Origin: Bacteroidota bacterium
GTDB lineage: Bacteria > Bacteroidota > Ignavibacteria > Palsa-1295
DNA: 64,000 bases
Assembly (NCBI GenBank): GCA_018266755.1
Contig: JAFDZW010000007.1
Span: forward strand, 81,870-145,869
Reading direction: 5' to 3'
Shown here: piece after piece, positions 8,024 to 16,074 of the stretch
Numbering within the stretch: position 1 is the stretch's first letter
Layout: every line of letters begins with the position of its first letter
Position numbers and translations under genes: made by a program
The notes under the pieces: model-generated
The model's database searches: none
Told to the model about the DNA's origin: nothing
Seen by the model: the letters and a program-made list of their open reading frames with translations, nothing else

Positions 8024-8380
8024 ATTATAATACGAATAGCAGTGAAAAAATTGAGGGTGCGTTGTCTGGAGAATACAGCGCTACAGGGATACAAAAATAG
8101 AACATTGATATAAACAGATTATTTTTGGGCGGGGTTCGTAGCGGCTTTCTCATTAGTTGATATAGAATTAGAGACACAGAATCATCGAAATTTCCTCAGA
8201 AAGAGCACTTTGTCTGTTGTAACGCGCTATGGTGGCACATTCTTTGCATGTTCAGCCACAGAATTCTCACCATCGCTATTCCCCGAAGAATTCCCTACCG
8301 TGTCCCACCACGAGTAGACTTCCCCAAGACGAACACGTCCACCCCACGGACAAATACACCCTTTTTGCAAAAGGCCACGT
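8024..8380. other. Divergent intergenic region
   Basis: This 357-bp gap separates the minus-strand ATP-grasp gene from the plus-strand deiodinase-like gene and must hold both promoters. It is AT-richer than its surroundings. I see no RNA gene, no convincing hairpin and no clean TAnnTTTG box. AAAAGG at 8370-8375 could serve as the ribosome-binding site for the ATG at 8381. Confidence 0.5.
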
Positions 8381-9727
8381 ATGCGTTTACGTCCGTATAT
8401 TATTGCAGTAATTGTTATCTGTGCCGGTTGGGTTTCGGCTACAGCACAGCCCTTTCTGCGACCGACGATCGGGATTTTGAGTGCGCCGCATGACGACGAC
8501 GCGATCTGCACGCCGGGTCCGTATAGCACAGATTTCAATTCGACTGGTCTTCATGCCGGCGATCAGGCGTTCGACTTCACTCTTTATGACGAGAATGGAG
8601 ACTCGACCACTCTCGGCACGATCCTCGCGCTTGGCAAACCCGTATTACTCGTCGCCGGCAGCTATACCTGCCCAGTATTCCGGTATAATGTTGCAACGAT
8701 CAACGACATCGTCAAACGGTACGGCGACCATGTGAGCACGTATATAATCTATACCGTCGAAGCACATCCGGTTGTCGATAAGAGTCCGTATGGCGACGGA
8801 GATGCATACTCCGACGAGCTCAATGTAATGGAAGGCATTCAGTTCACTCAACCAAAGACCTACGGTCAACGCAAGGCGATGCTGCGGACCATGCAAGAGA
8901 AGCTTACGATCAACGCACCGATCTTGCTGGATGCGCCATGCAATCAGTACCTTGAAGCGTTCGGCCCTGCTCCGAACAATGCGTATCTGATCGACCAGAA
9001 CGGAATGGTGCGTTACAAAGAACCATGGTTCAACCTGAATGGAAGCAACGTCTATTCCGACCTCGATGAGCTACTGAACATCGATACGACACAGGCGCAA
9101 GCCGATACCGGTCGCATCCACGTCGAATTGGTGACTAACGATACGATCTATGCGACGCCGGGCTCTACGGTGTCTGCAGAGGCACGCTTGATCAACGAAA
9201 CCGATGTACCTGCCCTGATCCGGATCGATCGCCATAACGGCTCGAAGATGCCTGGTGATTGGAAATCTGCGCTATGCACCAATGTGTGTTTGAGCCCCAA
9301 TGTGGATACGACGGTCCTGCGTGTGGAAGCACATTCCGAAGAGCATTTGCGAATCTATGTGTACATGGGTGACTCCGTCGGTACCGGCAGAGTATTCGTT
9401 CACCTCCATAACGAATATGTGCCTGAGGATACATTCAAGATCCGGCTCGTCTATATAGCAACCGACCAAGCCGGCGTCCGTCCGACCACCGAGACGTCAC
9501 TCTCGGCACCAGTTCTCATGCCGAACCCGGCAACATCGGCGTGGAGCATCAATACTACTGCCCCGTATGCTTCAATCCGTCTCTACGATGTACTTGGTCG
9601 TGTCGTCGCGCAGTACCCGGCATCGGACAGGTATTCCTGCGCATCGCTGCCATACGGGACCTACCGCGTAGAACTCCTCGATACCGAAGGCAAACATATC
9701 GGCACGTCGACTCTTGTTCGAGAGTAG
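8381..9727 (+). CDS. Secreted deiodinase-family thioredoxin-fold protein with T9SS sorting domain
   Basis: This 448-aa secreted protein has a signal peptide (about residues 1-23, ending ATAQ). Residues about 60-235 form a thioredoxin-like domain with GSYTCPVFR (active-site Cys97, codon TGC), IIYTVEAHPVVDKSPYG and a final APILLDAP...NAYLIDQNG block. This matches the iodothyronine deiodinase family, in which GSCT-Sec-PPF is followed by the essential EAHP motif; here Cys replaces selenocysteine. A beta-rich linker (245-365) follows, then a type A T9SS sorting domain (PVLMPNPATSAW, LYDVLGRVV, YGTYRVELLD), so it should be exported and surface-anchored. Substrate is unknown: a dehalogenase or peroxidase/reductase activity is possible. 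Confidence 0.82.
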   Translation: MRLRPYIIAVIVICAGWVSATAQPFLRPTIGILSAPHDDDAICTPGPYSTDFNSTGLHAGDQAFDFTLYDENGDSTTLGTILALGKPVLLVAGSYTCPVFRYNVATINDIVKRYGDHVSTYIIYTVEAHPVVDKSPYGDGDAYSDELNVMEGIQFTQPKTYGQRKAMLRTMQEKLTINAPILLDAPCNQYLEAFGPAPNNAYLIDQNGMVRYKEPWFNLNGSNVYSDLDELLNIDTTQAQADTGRIHVELVTNDTIYATPGSTVSAEARLINETDVPALIRIDRHNGSKMPGDWKSALCTNVCLSPNVDTTVLRVEAHSEEHLRIYVYMGDSVGTGRVFVHLHNEYVPEDTFKIRLVYIATDQAGVRPTTETSLSAPVLMPNPATSAWSINTTAPYASIRLYDVLGRVVAQYPASDRYSCASLPYGTYRVELLDTEGKHIGTSTLVRE

Positions 9728-9770
9728 GCGAGCTGTAATGAATCAGTGTGAACCGGCGTCAGAGATTGTA

Positions 9771-9799
9771 ATTCTGAGCACATTCGCTTCGCTCAGAAT
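9771..9799. repeat. ATTCTGAGC / GCTCAGAAT interspersed hairpin
   Basis: A 9-bp perfect stem (ATTCTGAGC at 9771-9779 and GCTCAGAAT at 9791-9799) encloses a loop containing TTCGCTTC. The TTCGCTTCGCTCAGAATGA core reappears at about 55385-55406 and 55506-55527, so this is a dispersed repeat family in this genome. Its place just after a stop codon suggests it may also act as a transcript-end hairpin. Confidence 0.7.
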
Positions 9800-9886
9800 G
9801 ATGATCTAACGAAGAACATCTATCCAAGCCTGAACTGAGCCGCTACCGGGCAAACACCTCCTCAACCGCGAAAGACACTTGTGGTG

Positions 9887-9894
9887 TATATTTG
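9887..9894 (+). promoter_or_regulatory. Bacteroidota-type -7 box upstream of S1C protease
   Basis: TATATTTG at 9887-9894 matches the TAnnTTTG -7 element exactly and lies 32 bp upstream of the ATG at 9927, giving a leader of about 25 nt. No good TTG -33 element is seen at the expected distance, so confidence is moderate. Confidence 0.5.
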
Positions 9895-9926
9895 CCTTTG
9901 GCATTTACTGCACATACATCATCGTC

Positions 9927-11138
9927 ATGAACATCATTCGGCTTCGCTTCTTCCATAGCGTGGCAGCCATTGTATTGTCATTCGTTCTTTCATTCGCACT
10001 TACATCCTGTAAGAAACATACCGGTGCAACTGCCGAGGCACATTCGCTCCGAGATTCGATCAGATTGCTGAAAGATAGTTTGATGCATTTGCACAGTGTT
10101 GCGGCACAACAAGACGCGCGCGACGTCTTGCCGCTGAAGGAAATGTATAAGTCGCTCAAGCCATCGGTATTCTTGATCTATACCTATGACGAACAGGATA
10201 CGGCGCAAGGCTCCGGTTTCTTTGTCGACAGTACCGGCATTGCTATCAGCAACTATCATGTGTTCAAGGAAGCAGCCGATGCCGTTGCAGTGCTCGACGA
10301 CAGCACAAAACTGCCAATCGCACAGATCCTCGATTACGATGAGGATAAAGACTACGTCGTCTTTCGTGTTGCAAGCGGCGGCAGGAAATTTCCATACGTT
10401 CACCGCACCCATATCGCTCCTGAGATTGGCGAAGACTGTTTCGCCGTCGGCAACCCCGAAGGGTTTACGCAAACACTCTCCACCGGTATTGTCTCTGGCA
10501 TCCGTCTTGGCGGCCGAATCATCCAGACCACGACAGCAATTACATTCGGCAGCAGCGGCGGTGCGCTCTTCAACCGCACCGGGGAAGTCATCGGTGTCAC
10601 GAGCGGCGGCATGGGTGAAGGCAATTTGAACTTTGCCGTCAATATCAATCAAATTCCCTACGAGCGTTTCACGGAAGTCCCCGTCGGCGCGCAAGAGCCT
10701 GTACCGATGATCGGACCGGCACAGGTCCGTCACCGGCTGGATCTGTACTTCAAGGCGTACTTCACGCAACACTATGCCGATATGGTCCAATATCTGGATC
10801 CGACGCTGGACCGATTCTATACAAAGTTCAACATACGACGTGAGGAGGCCGTCGACGCGCTCGAACGCGATTGGAAAAAGTCGAAGATCATCTCGGGCTC
10901 GATCACGCCCGATTGGTCGTCGCTGCACATCGCGCGCACCGCCCGAGGTACCTACGAGATCAAGTTCGACTGTACGTACAACCTGATCCGTGAAGAGAAA
11001 GACAAACCGACAGACTTCGCGCTTGCGCTAAGTATCGAAATGGATCAAGACCTCAGCATCCGCAGCATCTACGAGGATGTCTTGAATAAATGGAATGCGA
11101 ATGAAACGATGCCAGCGCCCACACCGAATGACGAGTGA
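9927..11138 (+). CDS. S1C-like trypsin-fold serine protease, lipoprotein
   Basis: This 403-aa protein is counted from the ATG at 9927, which gives a lipoprotein signal peptide ending LTSC (Cys28). A short heptad-like region (40-60) precedes a chymotrypsin-fold domain with the triad His111 (AISNYHVF), Asp142 (DKDYVVF) and Ser210 (FGSSGGALFN), as in DegP/HtrA-like S1C proteases. No PDZ domain is recognisable; residues about 265-400 instead form a separate alpha/beta domain with Asp/Lys-rich segments (LDLYFKAYFTQHYADMVQYL). It is probably anchored to a membrane facing the periplasm or the surface and degrades damaged proteins. The C-terminal module could sense or present substrate. Confidence 0.85.
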   Translation: MNIIRLRFFHSVAAIVLSFVLSFALTSCKKHTGATAEAHSLRDSIRLLKDSLMHLHSVAAQQDARDVLPLKEMYKSLKPSVFLIYTYDEQDTAQGSGFFVDSTGIAISNYHVFKEAADAVAVLDDSTKLPIAQILDYDEDKDYVVFRVASGGRKFPYVHRTHIAPEIGEDCFAVGNPEGFTQTLSTGIVSGIRLGGRIIQTTTAITFGSSGGALFNRTGEVIGVTSGGMGEGNLNFAVNINQIPYERFTEVPVGAQEPVPMIGPAQVRHRLDLYFKAYFTQHYADMVQYLDPTLDRFYTKFNIRREEAVDALERDWKKSKIISGSITPDWSSLHIARTARGTYEIKFDCTYNLIREEKDKPTDFALALSIEMDQDLSIRSIYEDVLNKWNANETMPAPTPNDE

Positions 11139-11156
11139 GCTCAACGCGCATCGGCG

Positions 11157-11966
11157 TTACTGCACATTCACCTTCAACGGTGCGCTCTTGGCAGCTTCGG
11201 CATTGTTGTAGCGCGTCGTGAGTGTGAGCGTCGCTTCGCCTGTTGTGAGGTCGGGCGGACAAATGAAATCAAGCGTCACCCCGTCTTTTGCAATGCCGCA
11301 CGATTCGACAAAGATATCCCAGTGCTTATCGCCCTGATCGACGGCGAGGAAGTCGCCGGTCGGGATCTGTGCCCAATCGATCGCCATGCGTTTGTTGAGC
11401 TCCTTGTATTGATCGGCCGGCGCTAACTTGCTGTACCCAATATTCATATCGAGCGCTTTGATCGGCACCTTCGTATCGAGCTGTTGCGAGGGGAGAATAC
11501 CTTCGCCGACTACCGTGAACTTCTGCAACGGCTTCAGCGCCGCATCGGTAATCCGGCTCAGTTTGCAGGTCATTTTCGGAGCAATTGTAAACTTATACGG
11601 GATGCTCACGTCGTGATCGTTGAGAATATACAACGTCGCATCGCCTGCTTCAAGAGCGACGGGTGCCATGAACGTGGCAATGCATGAGTCGCCCATCGAC
11701 TGATATGAGCCGAGCGACGTATAGATCTGCTTTCCCTTTTGTTCGATTCGAAGGATCGGCACATCCTGTTTGACCCAGCTATTGAGCTTTTCGGCATCGC
11801 ATTTGGTGCGTGCGATAACTTGGTCGAAGTTCGGGTTCTCGAAGATGATCACCCCGAGTTGTCCGGCAGCGATCTCCTTCGGAAAGGAATATGCTTTGAG
11901 CCGCTTCGCTTCGGAAGCGGTAACAACCATCACGATACAAACCAACGAGTACAGAATAGTACGCAT
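11157..11966 (-). CDS. Exported hypothetical protein with Ig-like/IPT-type domains
   Basis: This 269-aa protein has a clear signal peptide (LYSLVCIVMVVTASEA, residues 5-20). The mature part is beta-rich with four cysteines in pairs (around residues 55, 95 and 140, and ESCG/FICPP near 220-235) and ends in a sandwich-like segment GEATLTLTTRYNN. A mid-region TVVGEGILPSQQL resembles the IPT/TIG beta-sandwich opening. I do not recognise a specific family. It converges on the S1C protease gene with an 18-bp gap and has a GGAG ribosome-binding site 8 bp before its ATG. A periplasmic or surface protein is likely; the role is unknown. Confidence 0.7.
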   Translation of the reverse strand: MRTILYSLVCIVMVVTASEAKRLKAYSFPKEIAAGQLGVIIFENPNFDQVIARTKCDAEKLNSWVKQDVPILRIEQKGKQIYTSLGSYQSMGDSCIATFMAPVALEAGDATLYILNDHDVSIPYKFTIAPKMTCKLSRITDAALKPLQKFTVVGEGILPSQQLDTKVPIKALDMNIGYSKLAPADQYKELNKRMAIDWAQIPTGDFLAVDQGDKHWDIFVESCGIAKDGVTLDFICPPDLTTGEATLTLTTRYNNAEAAKSAPLKVNVQ

Positions 11967-12053
11967 AGAATTTCTCCGGGCAGCGCGGTGAGAATGTGCG
12001 CTTGCTTCCGATATTCTAACAGCACAACTCGACAGACCGTTTTCATAAATGAA

Positions 12054-12084
12054 AAACGGCAGACCCGAGATGGGTCTGCCGTTT
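12054..12084 (-). terminator. Intrinsic terminator of secG
   Basis: A 13-bp perfect stem (AAACGGCAGACCC / GGGTCTGCCGTTT) with a 5-nt loop is followed on the minus strand by a run of T's. It lies 36 bp beyond the secG stop codon, as expected of a rho-independent terminator. Confidence 0.88.
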
Positions 12085-12119
12085 GACTAACGATCCGTTC
12101 TGACGGATTCGTGAGAAAT

Positions 12120-12476
12120 CTACTTCGCCGGCGTCTGCGGAGCCGGTGCCTGGGTTGGGGCTTGCTGAGTCGGCATCGACTGGATCGGGGCCGCCGGAGC
12201 CTGTCCTTCGCGCAACGGGTTCGATGCCGCACCTTCGATGCCAGTCGGCAGGAAGAGGCGGTTGGCCGCGATGCAGAACACGATGAAAATCGCTGCAAGA
12301 GCGATCGTCGCCTTCACGAGGAAATCGGCAGCTCGGCGAACGCCGAACATTGTGCCGACGCCCCCCGGAGCGCCAAGTGCACCGGAAAGGCCGTCACCCT
12401 TCGGCGACTGCGCCAGAATAAGGGCCGACATCAAAAGGCCGATCACCAGGATCAAAAGTACGAATACTGTAAACAT
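12120..12476 (-). CDS. secG: Preprotein translocase subunit SecG
   Basis: This 118-aa protein has two hydrophobic helices (residues 2-22 and about 52-72) around a cytoplasmic loop with the SecG signature QSPKGDGLSGALG and GGVGTMFGVRRAADFL. SecG stimulates SecA-driven transport through SecYEG in the inner membrane. The C-terminus carries a Pro/Gln/Ala-rich tail of about 40 residues, common in Bacteroidota SecG. An AAGGA ribosome-binding site precedes the ATG, and the gene is monocistronic with a strong terminator. Confidence 0.93.
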   Translation of the reverse strand: MFTVFVLLILVIGLLMSALILAQSPKGDGLSGALGAPGGVGTMFGVRRAADFLVKATIALAAIFIVFCIAANRLFLPTGIEGAASNPLREGQAPAAPIQSMPTQQAPTQAPAPQTPAK

Positions 12477-12539
12477 CGTTTTTCCTTAAAATTAGGGCAG
12501 TTGAAAACACGAATTGTGGAAAAGAATTCCGCCTGCGCC

Positions 12540-14255
12540 TTAGGCCGCCACGGCCACCGCCGATGGTTCGAGCACCTTCGATGCGTGGTCCATTAGGTCC
12601 TTCATCAACGATTCATCGAACGGCGAACGCATTCCGACCGACTTGAAAATATCGAGCACGCTCATCGTCCCGCCAATACGGCAGAGCTTGAGGTACGCTT
12701 CGATCGTCGAATCGTGGTCCTTCGCGTCCATGAGGGCAAGCTGCATGGCTCCGGTTTCAGCCACCGCATAGTCGATGTAATAAAAGGGCGAACCGAAGAT
12801 GTGGCCCTGTGCATACCAACGCGCTGCTTTATATTGCTCGGCGCCGGTCCAATCCACGCCCGGCTTATAGATATCCCAGATCCGATTCCATGCCGTATCG
12901 CGCTCGTCTGCCGAGGCATTCGGGTTTTCATAGACCCAATGCTGGAATTCGTCGACGATCGCAATGTAACAGATGATCTCGACGCCGTCGCGCCAACGGT
13001 TACGACGGAATTTCTCGGTGAGTTGCTCGTCGAAGAACTCGTTCATGTGGCGCATCGAGAGGTACTCCATCCCCATCGAATGGACCTCGCATGCATCCGA
13101 GGTCGGCCACTGCAGATCGACCGATTCGATCGACTGCGATTCCCAGCCCTGGAATGCGTGACCCATTTCGTGGGTCAATGTTCCGACGTCCTGGCTATCG
13201 CCGACGGAATTGCAGAGGATCGCAACACGACCCTCGTCCGGGAACGACGTACAATACGCACCTGCGCGTTTGCCCTTACGATTCTCCAGATCAATGAGGC
13301 CTTCCTGCCGCATGCGGCGGAAGTGATTGCCAAGAATCGGCGAAAGTTTATCGAAAATGTTCTGGGCCTTTTCGATCTGCGACTCGACCGGCGCAATTCC
13401 GGTCGGAAGCGTGAACGCGGGGTCGTAACCGACATCCCAGGGCTTGAGCGCCGCAACACCAAGTCGCTTTGCACGTTCGGCGTATAACTTCGTCTGCAGC
13501 GGCACCACATACTTGCGAATGTTCTCGCGGAATTTCCGGGCTTCTTCGACGCCGTAATCCACGCGCCCCATACACTCGTAGCCAAGCGGAATAAAATTCT
13601 TGTGGCCGAGATTGCGGCCCATCTCGTCGCGCAAATGCACCATCTGATCGTAGATGGCAGCGATCTCGCTGCGATGATCGAGGAACCATGAACGAACGGC
13701 GACGAATGCCGCTTTGCGAGTCTCGCCATCTTCCGACGACTGTAGCGCACCCGCCTTCGGCAGTGTCAGCGTTTGGCCATTGACGACTACTTCGCCGCCG
13801 GCAACGATCTTATCGTATTTCGACTCGAGGTCGCCGACCTTCACACGCAAATCGATATTCACGTTCGCGATCGGCTCGCGCATGACTTCGAGCACACGGA
13901 GCAGATGCTCGCCGTAGCGTTCGGCAATCGCCTGTTTATACTTCGAGGCGAGCAGCGCGTACACGAGTTTCTCGTTCGCGGCATCGGCGACAGGTTGGAC
14001 ATGCTCGCGCTGGTATGTCTCGCGGGCTTCGAGTTCTGCATCACTCTTGTCCTTATTTGCGGCATGGGAGATACGGCTTGTCTCGCTATTGACGAGTGAA
14101 TGCAGTGCATTCCACTCTGCGTAGAGTTCGAGCCATCCGTCCGATGTGGCAGCGGCTTCGGCAGCCGCTATCTTCTCGACGATCTTTTGGTATTCCTGTT
14201 TGACAAATTCTTCCGTCAGCGTCCCAGGGCGGGTGGGATAGTGCTTATAAGTCAT
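12540..14255 (-). CDS. pepF: M3-family oligoendopeptidase (PepF type)
   Basis: This 571-aa zinc metallopeptidase has the catalytic motif GTLTHEMGHAFQGWES (HExxH, His-Glu-His, around residue 360) and the downstream third ligand in a DACEVHSMGMEYL segment. M3 enzymes are large helical clamshells that cleave short peptides in the cytoplasm. The start at 14253-14255 (MTYKHYPTRPG) is preceded by a GGAG ribosome-binding site; a longer frame has an unconserved extension. The Phe/Tyr-rich residues RWYAQGHIFGSPFYYIDYA near residue 500 are typical of PepF. Confidence 0.92.
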   Translation of the reverse strand: MTYKHYPTRPGTLTEEFVKQEYQKIVEKIAAAEAAATSDGWLELYAEWNALHSLVNSETSRISHAANKDKSDAELEARETYQREHVQPVADAANEKLVYALLASKYKQAIAERYGEHLLRVLEVMREPIANVNIDLRVKVGDLESKYDKIVAGGEVVVNGQTLTLPKAGALQSSEDGETRKAAFVAVRSWFLDHRSEIAAIYDQMVHLRDEMGRNLGHKNFIPLGYECMGRVDYGVEEARKFRENIRKYVVPLQTKLYAERAKRLGVAALKPWDVGYDPAFTLPTGIAPVESQIEKAQNIFDKLSPILGNHFRRMRQEGLIDLENRKGKRAGAYCTSFPDEGRVAILCNSVGDSQDVGTLTHEMGHAFQGWESQSIESVDLQWPTSDACEVHSMGMEYLSMRHMNEFFDEQLTEKFRRNRWRDGVEIICYIAIVDEFQHWVYENPNASADERDTAWNRIWDIYKPGVDWTGAEQYKAARWYAQGHIFGSPFYYIDYAVAETGAMQLALMDAKDHDSTIEAYLKLCRIGGTMSVLDIFKSVGMRSPFDESLMKDLMDHASKVLEPSAVAVAA

Positions 14256-14470
14256 AGCTCCGATATACGTGAATTTGAGTCCGTAAAATAGTTGTAAGGT
14301 AACGATGGAATAATATGGCTGGTTCGTAGCAGGGGGCGCGTTCTGGCAGCCAATGTGGCGAGAGCCTTCGACCGACCGACCACATCTTATTACAAGCAAA
14401 AACGTTAGCCTCTCAGGGCACACCCCATTCGCATTTTTGCTCGTTTCTTACCCCGCACGGACCGGGGCCA

Positions 14471-15325
14471 TTACATTCGATCGATGAGTTGTTGTAGCTG
14501 CACGTTGATCTCCTCGGGTCCCATGATTACTCGTTCGCCGTGACCGGGGAGAACAGCACGAATATCGTATCTGAGGAGCTTCTGCATCGATCGCCGTTGT
14601 TCGCTCCAGGAATACCAGCAGACACTCCGGCCGGCATTGAGCGAGCCGCGGCGACGGCTCCACCACAGGTGATCGCCACTAAAGAGAATGCCATTGTATA
14701 GAAGTACACAATGCCCGCGCGTATGCCCCGGCGTCGGGATCACAAGGAAGTCATTGCCGAACGCAACCGGCTCCTCGCCGTCGAGCACGAGTTCAGCCTC
14801 TGGCTGTGCACGAAGCTCAGCACGATGGATGATGCGTTTCGCACCAAAGTGCGATGCGTAGCGATCGGCATCGGCGACATCGTCCTGATGCGAAAGAAAC
14901 ACATAGGCGATACCTCCCCACTCGTCGAATCGCTTCACTAAATGCTGCTGATACTTCGGCGAGTCCACAAGCCAGTTGCCGTCGGGATGGCGAATGAAGT
15001 AACTCGAAGCGCCGAACGAATCGGGTGATGCGAATCCGTTATAATACACATTCGGCTCGATCTCCAATGGAAGCGTCGCAAAGGCAGACGCAAGGTCAAT
15101 CTTCTCTGTCGTGCCGATTGACCCTACCGGACAAGCGACGAGCGCACGCGATGCGGCAAGAATATCGTCGGAAGTAACGGGCTGATGCAATACTGCTGAC
15201 GAACCCGGTGCATCCCCGAAGACCATTGGTGCAAGCTCGCGGCAGGTGTCGCAATCAATACACGTATCGTCGACGAAGAAGAGTCCGTCGATACTCTGGG
15301 CTACTTTGCGGCGGAGGTTTGCCAT
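14471..15325 (-). CDS. Ferredoxin-metallo-beta-lactamase fold fusion protein
   Basis: This 284-aa two-domain protein begins with residues 1-75, a 4Fe-4S ferredoxin domain (CIDCDTC near 23-29 and ACPVGSI near 65, consistent with one cluster). Residues 85-284 form a metallo-beta-lactamase fold with SHQDDVADADRY (an HxDDxxD variant of HxHxDH), PTPGHTRGHCVLL, FSGDHLWW and VLPGHGE supplying the metal-binding residues. Thus the first histidine is kept and the second is Asp/Gln-shifted. Ferredoxin-fused MBL proteins occur in several phyla and may be oxidoreductases or hydrolases; substrate is unknown. It stands alone between pepF and apt. Confidence 0.83.
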   Translation of the reverse strand: MANLRRKVAQSIDGLFFVDDTCIDCDTCRELAPMVFGDAPGSSAVLHQPVTSDDILAASRALVACPVGSIGTTEKIDLASAFATLPLEIEPNVYYNGFASPDSFGASSYFIRHPDGNWLVDSPKYQQHLVKRFDEWGGIAYVFLSHQDDVADADRYASHFGAKRIIHRAELRAQPEAELVLDGEEPVAFGNDFLVIPTPGHTRGHCVLLYNGILFSGDHLWWSRRRGSLNAGRSVCWYSWSEQRRSMQKLLRYDIRAVLPGHGERVIMGPEEINVQLQQLIDRM

Positions 15326-15391
15326 CGCGCATGAATTGTGATCGTCTGTCGCGGTTGGTCACGCCAACCACCGATCACGAAACACCAAACA

Positions 15392-15943
15392 TTAGTATTC
15401 TATCAATCGCAGGACTTCTCGCCCGTCCAATGTGTTGCGGCCTTCGAGAAAAGCAAGCTCGATGAGGAATGCGAGCGAGCTGACCTTTCCCCCGAGCTGT
15501 TCGACGAGTTGGCACACAGCGCCTGCCGTGCCGCCCGTCGCAAGGACGTCATCAATCACGAGAATGCTATCGCCTTCTTTGATCGAGTCGTGATGCATCT
15601 CGATCGTGTTTGCGCCGTATTCGAGTTCATAGGTAACGGAGATCGTCTTGCCAGGGAGTTTGCCACGCTTACGGGCCATCACGAAGCCTGCACCGAGGCG
15701 GTCGGCAAGGGGCGCACCGAATAGGAATCCGCGGGATTCGATCCCGACGATCTTATCGAACGAGCGGTCGCCGAGGAGCGCAACGAACGAGTCGATCGCC
15801 AATCGGAATGCCAGCGGATCTTCGACAAGCGGGGTAATATCCTTGAACAGAATGCCCGGGCTCGGAAAGTCCGGCACGTCGCGAATGTAGGATTCGAGTA
15901 GTGATCTCACAAGCGCAAAGTTACGAAAATCCCGAGCAGCCAT
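15392..15943 (-). CDS. apt: Adenine phosphoribosyltransferase
   Basis: This 183-aa enzyme of purine salvage converts adenine and PRPP into AMP and pyrophosphate. The PRPP-binding motif VIDDVLATGGTAGA is near residue 125, with the IVGIESRGFLFGAPLA segment before it and an N-terminal FPSPGILFKDITPL hood. The start ATG at 15941-15943 (MAARDFRNFALV) is preferred; a longer frame would read into the repeat element at 15957-16074. It is a monocistronic housekeeping gene. Confidence 0.95.
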   Translation of the reverse strand: MAARDFRNFALVRSLLESYIRDVPDFPSPGILFKDITPLVEDPLAFRLAIDSFVALLGDRSFDKIVGIESRGFLFGAPLADRLGAGFVMARKRGKLPGKTISVTYELEYGANTIEMHHDSIKEGDSILVIDDVLATGGTAGAVCQLVEQLGGKVSSLAFLIELAFLEGRNTLDGREVLRLIEY

Positions 15944-15956
15944 AACAGCCCGTCCA

Positions 15957-16074
15957 CCCGTAGGGGCGAGGCATGCCTCGCCCGCTGTTTCGCCCGCCAC
16001 CAAACAAAACGGTGCAGCTATTCCGAAGCCGCACCGCTTGCGATAGAGGGCACACTGCCGTGTGCCCCTACGGG
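15957..16074. repeat. 118-bp inverted-repeat-bounded element
   Basis: CCCGTAGGGGC at 15957-15967 and its exact reverse complement GCCCCTACGGG at 16064-16074 bound this gap. The left end carries a 20-bp perfect palindrome (GGGCGAGGCATGCCTCGCCC, 15964-15983), the right end an 8-bp stem (GGGCACAC / GTGTGCCC, 16048-16067). The GTAGGGGCGAGGC style resembles widely scattered environmental-genome repeats. No ORF is inside. Confidence 0.7.
16001..16036 (-). terminator. Terminator of T9SS gene at 16075
   Basis: On the minus strand a 10-bp stem (CGGTGCGGCT / AGCTGCACCG, one G-U pair, 16010-16036) is followed by TTTTGTTT at 16001-16009. It lies 39 bp past the stop codon of the T9SS-tailed gene, inside the inverted-repeat element, and looks like its rho-independent terminator. 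Confidence 0.75.

Noticed and set aside
8227..8538. 103-codon minus-strand frame ahead of the deiodinase-like gene
   Set aside because: It overlaps that gene's start and signal peptide and shows no protein-like composition.
8381..9727. Selenocysteine-encoding UGA in the deiodinase-like gene
   Set aside because: The active-site codon is TGC (Cys); no SECIS element is needed or seen.
15208..15465. Short plus-strand frames in the gap between the ferredoxin-MBL gene and apt
   Set aside because: They span the ends of two opposing minus-strand genes and carry no start signal or recognisable motif.
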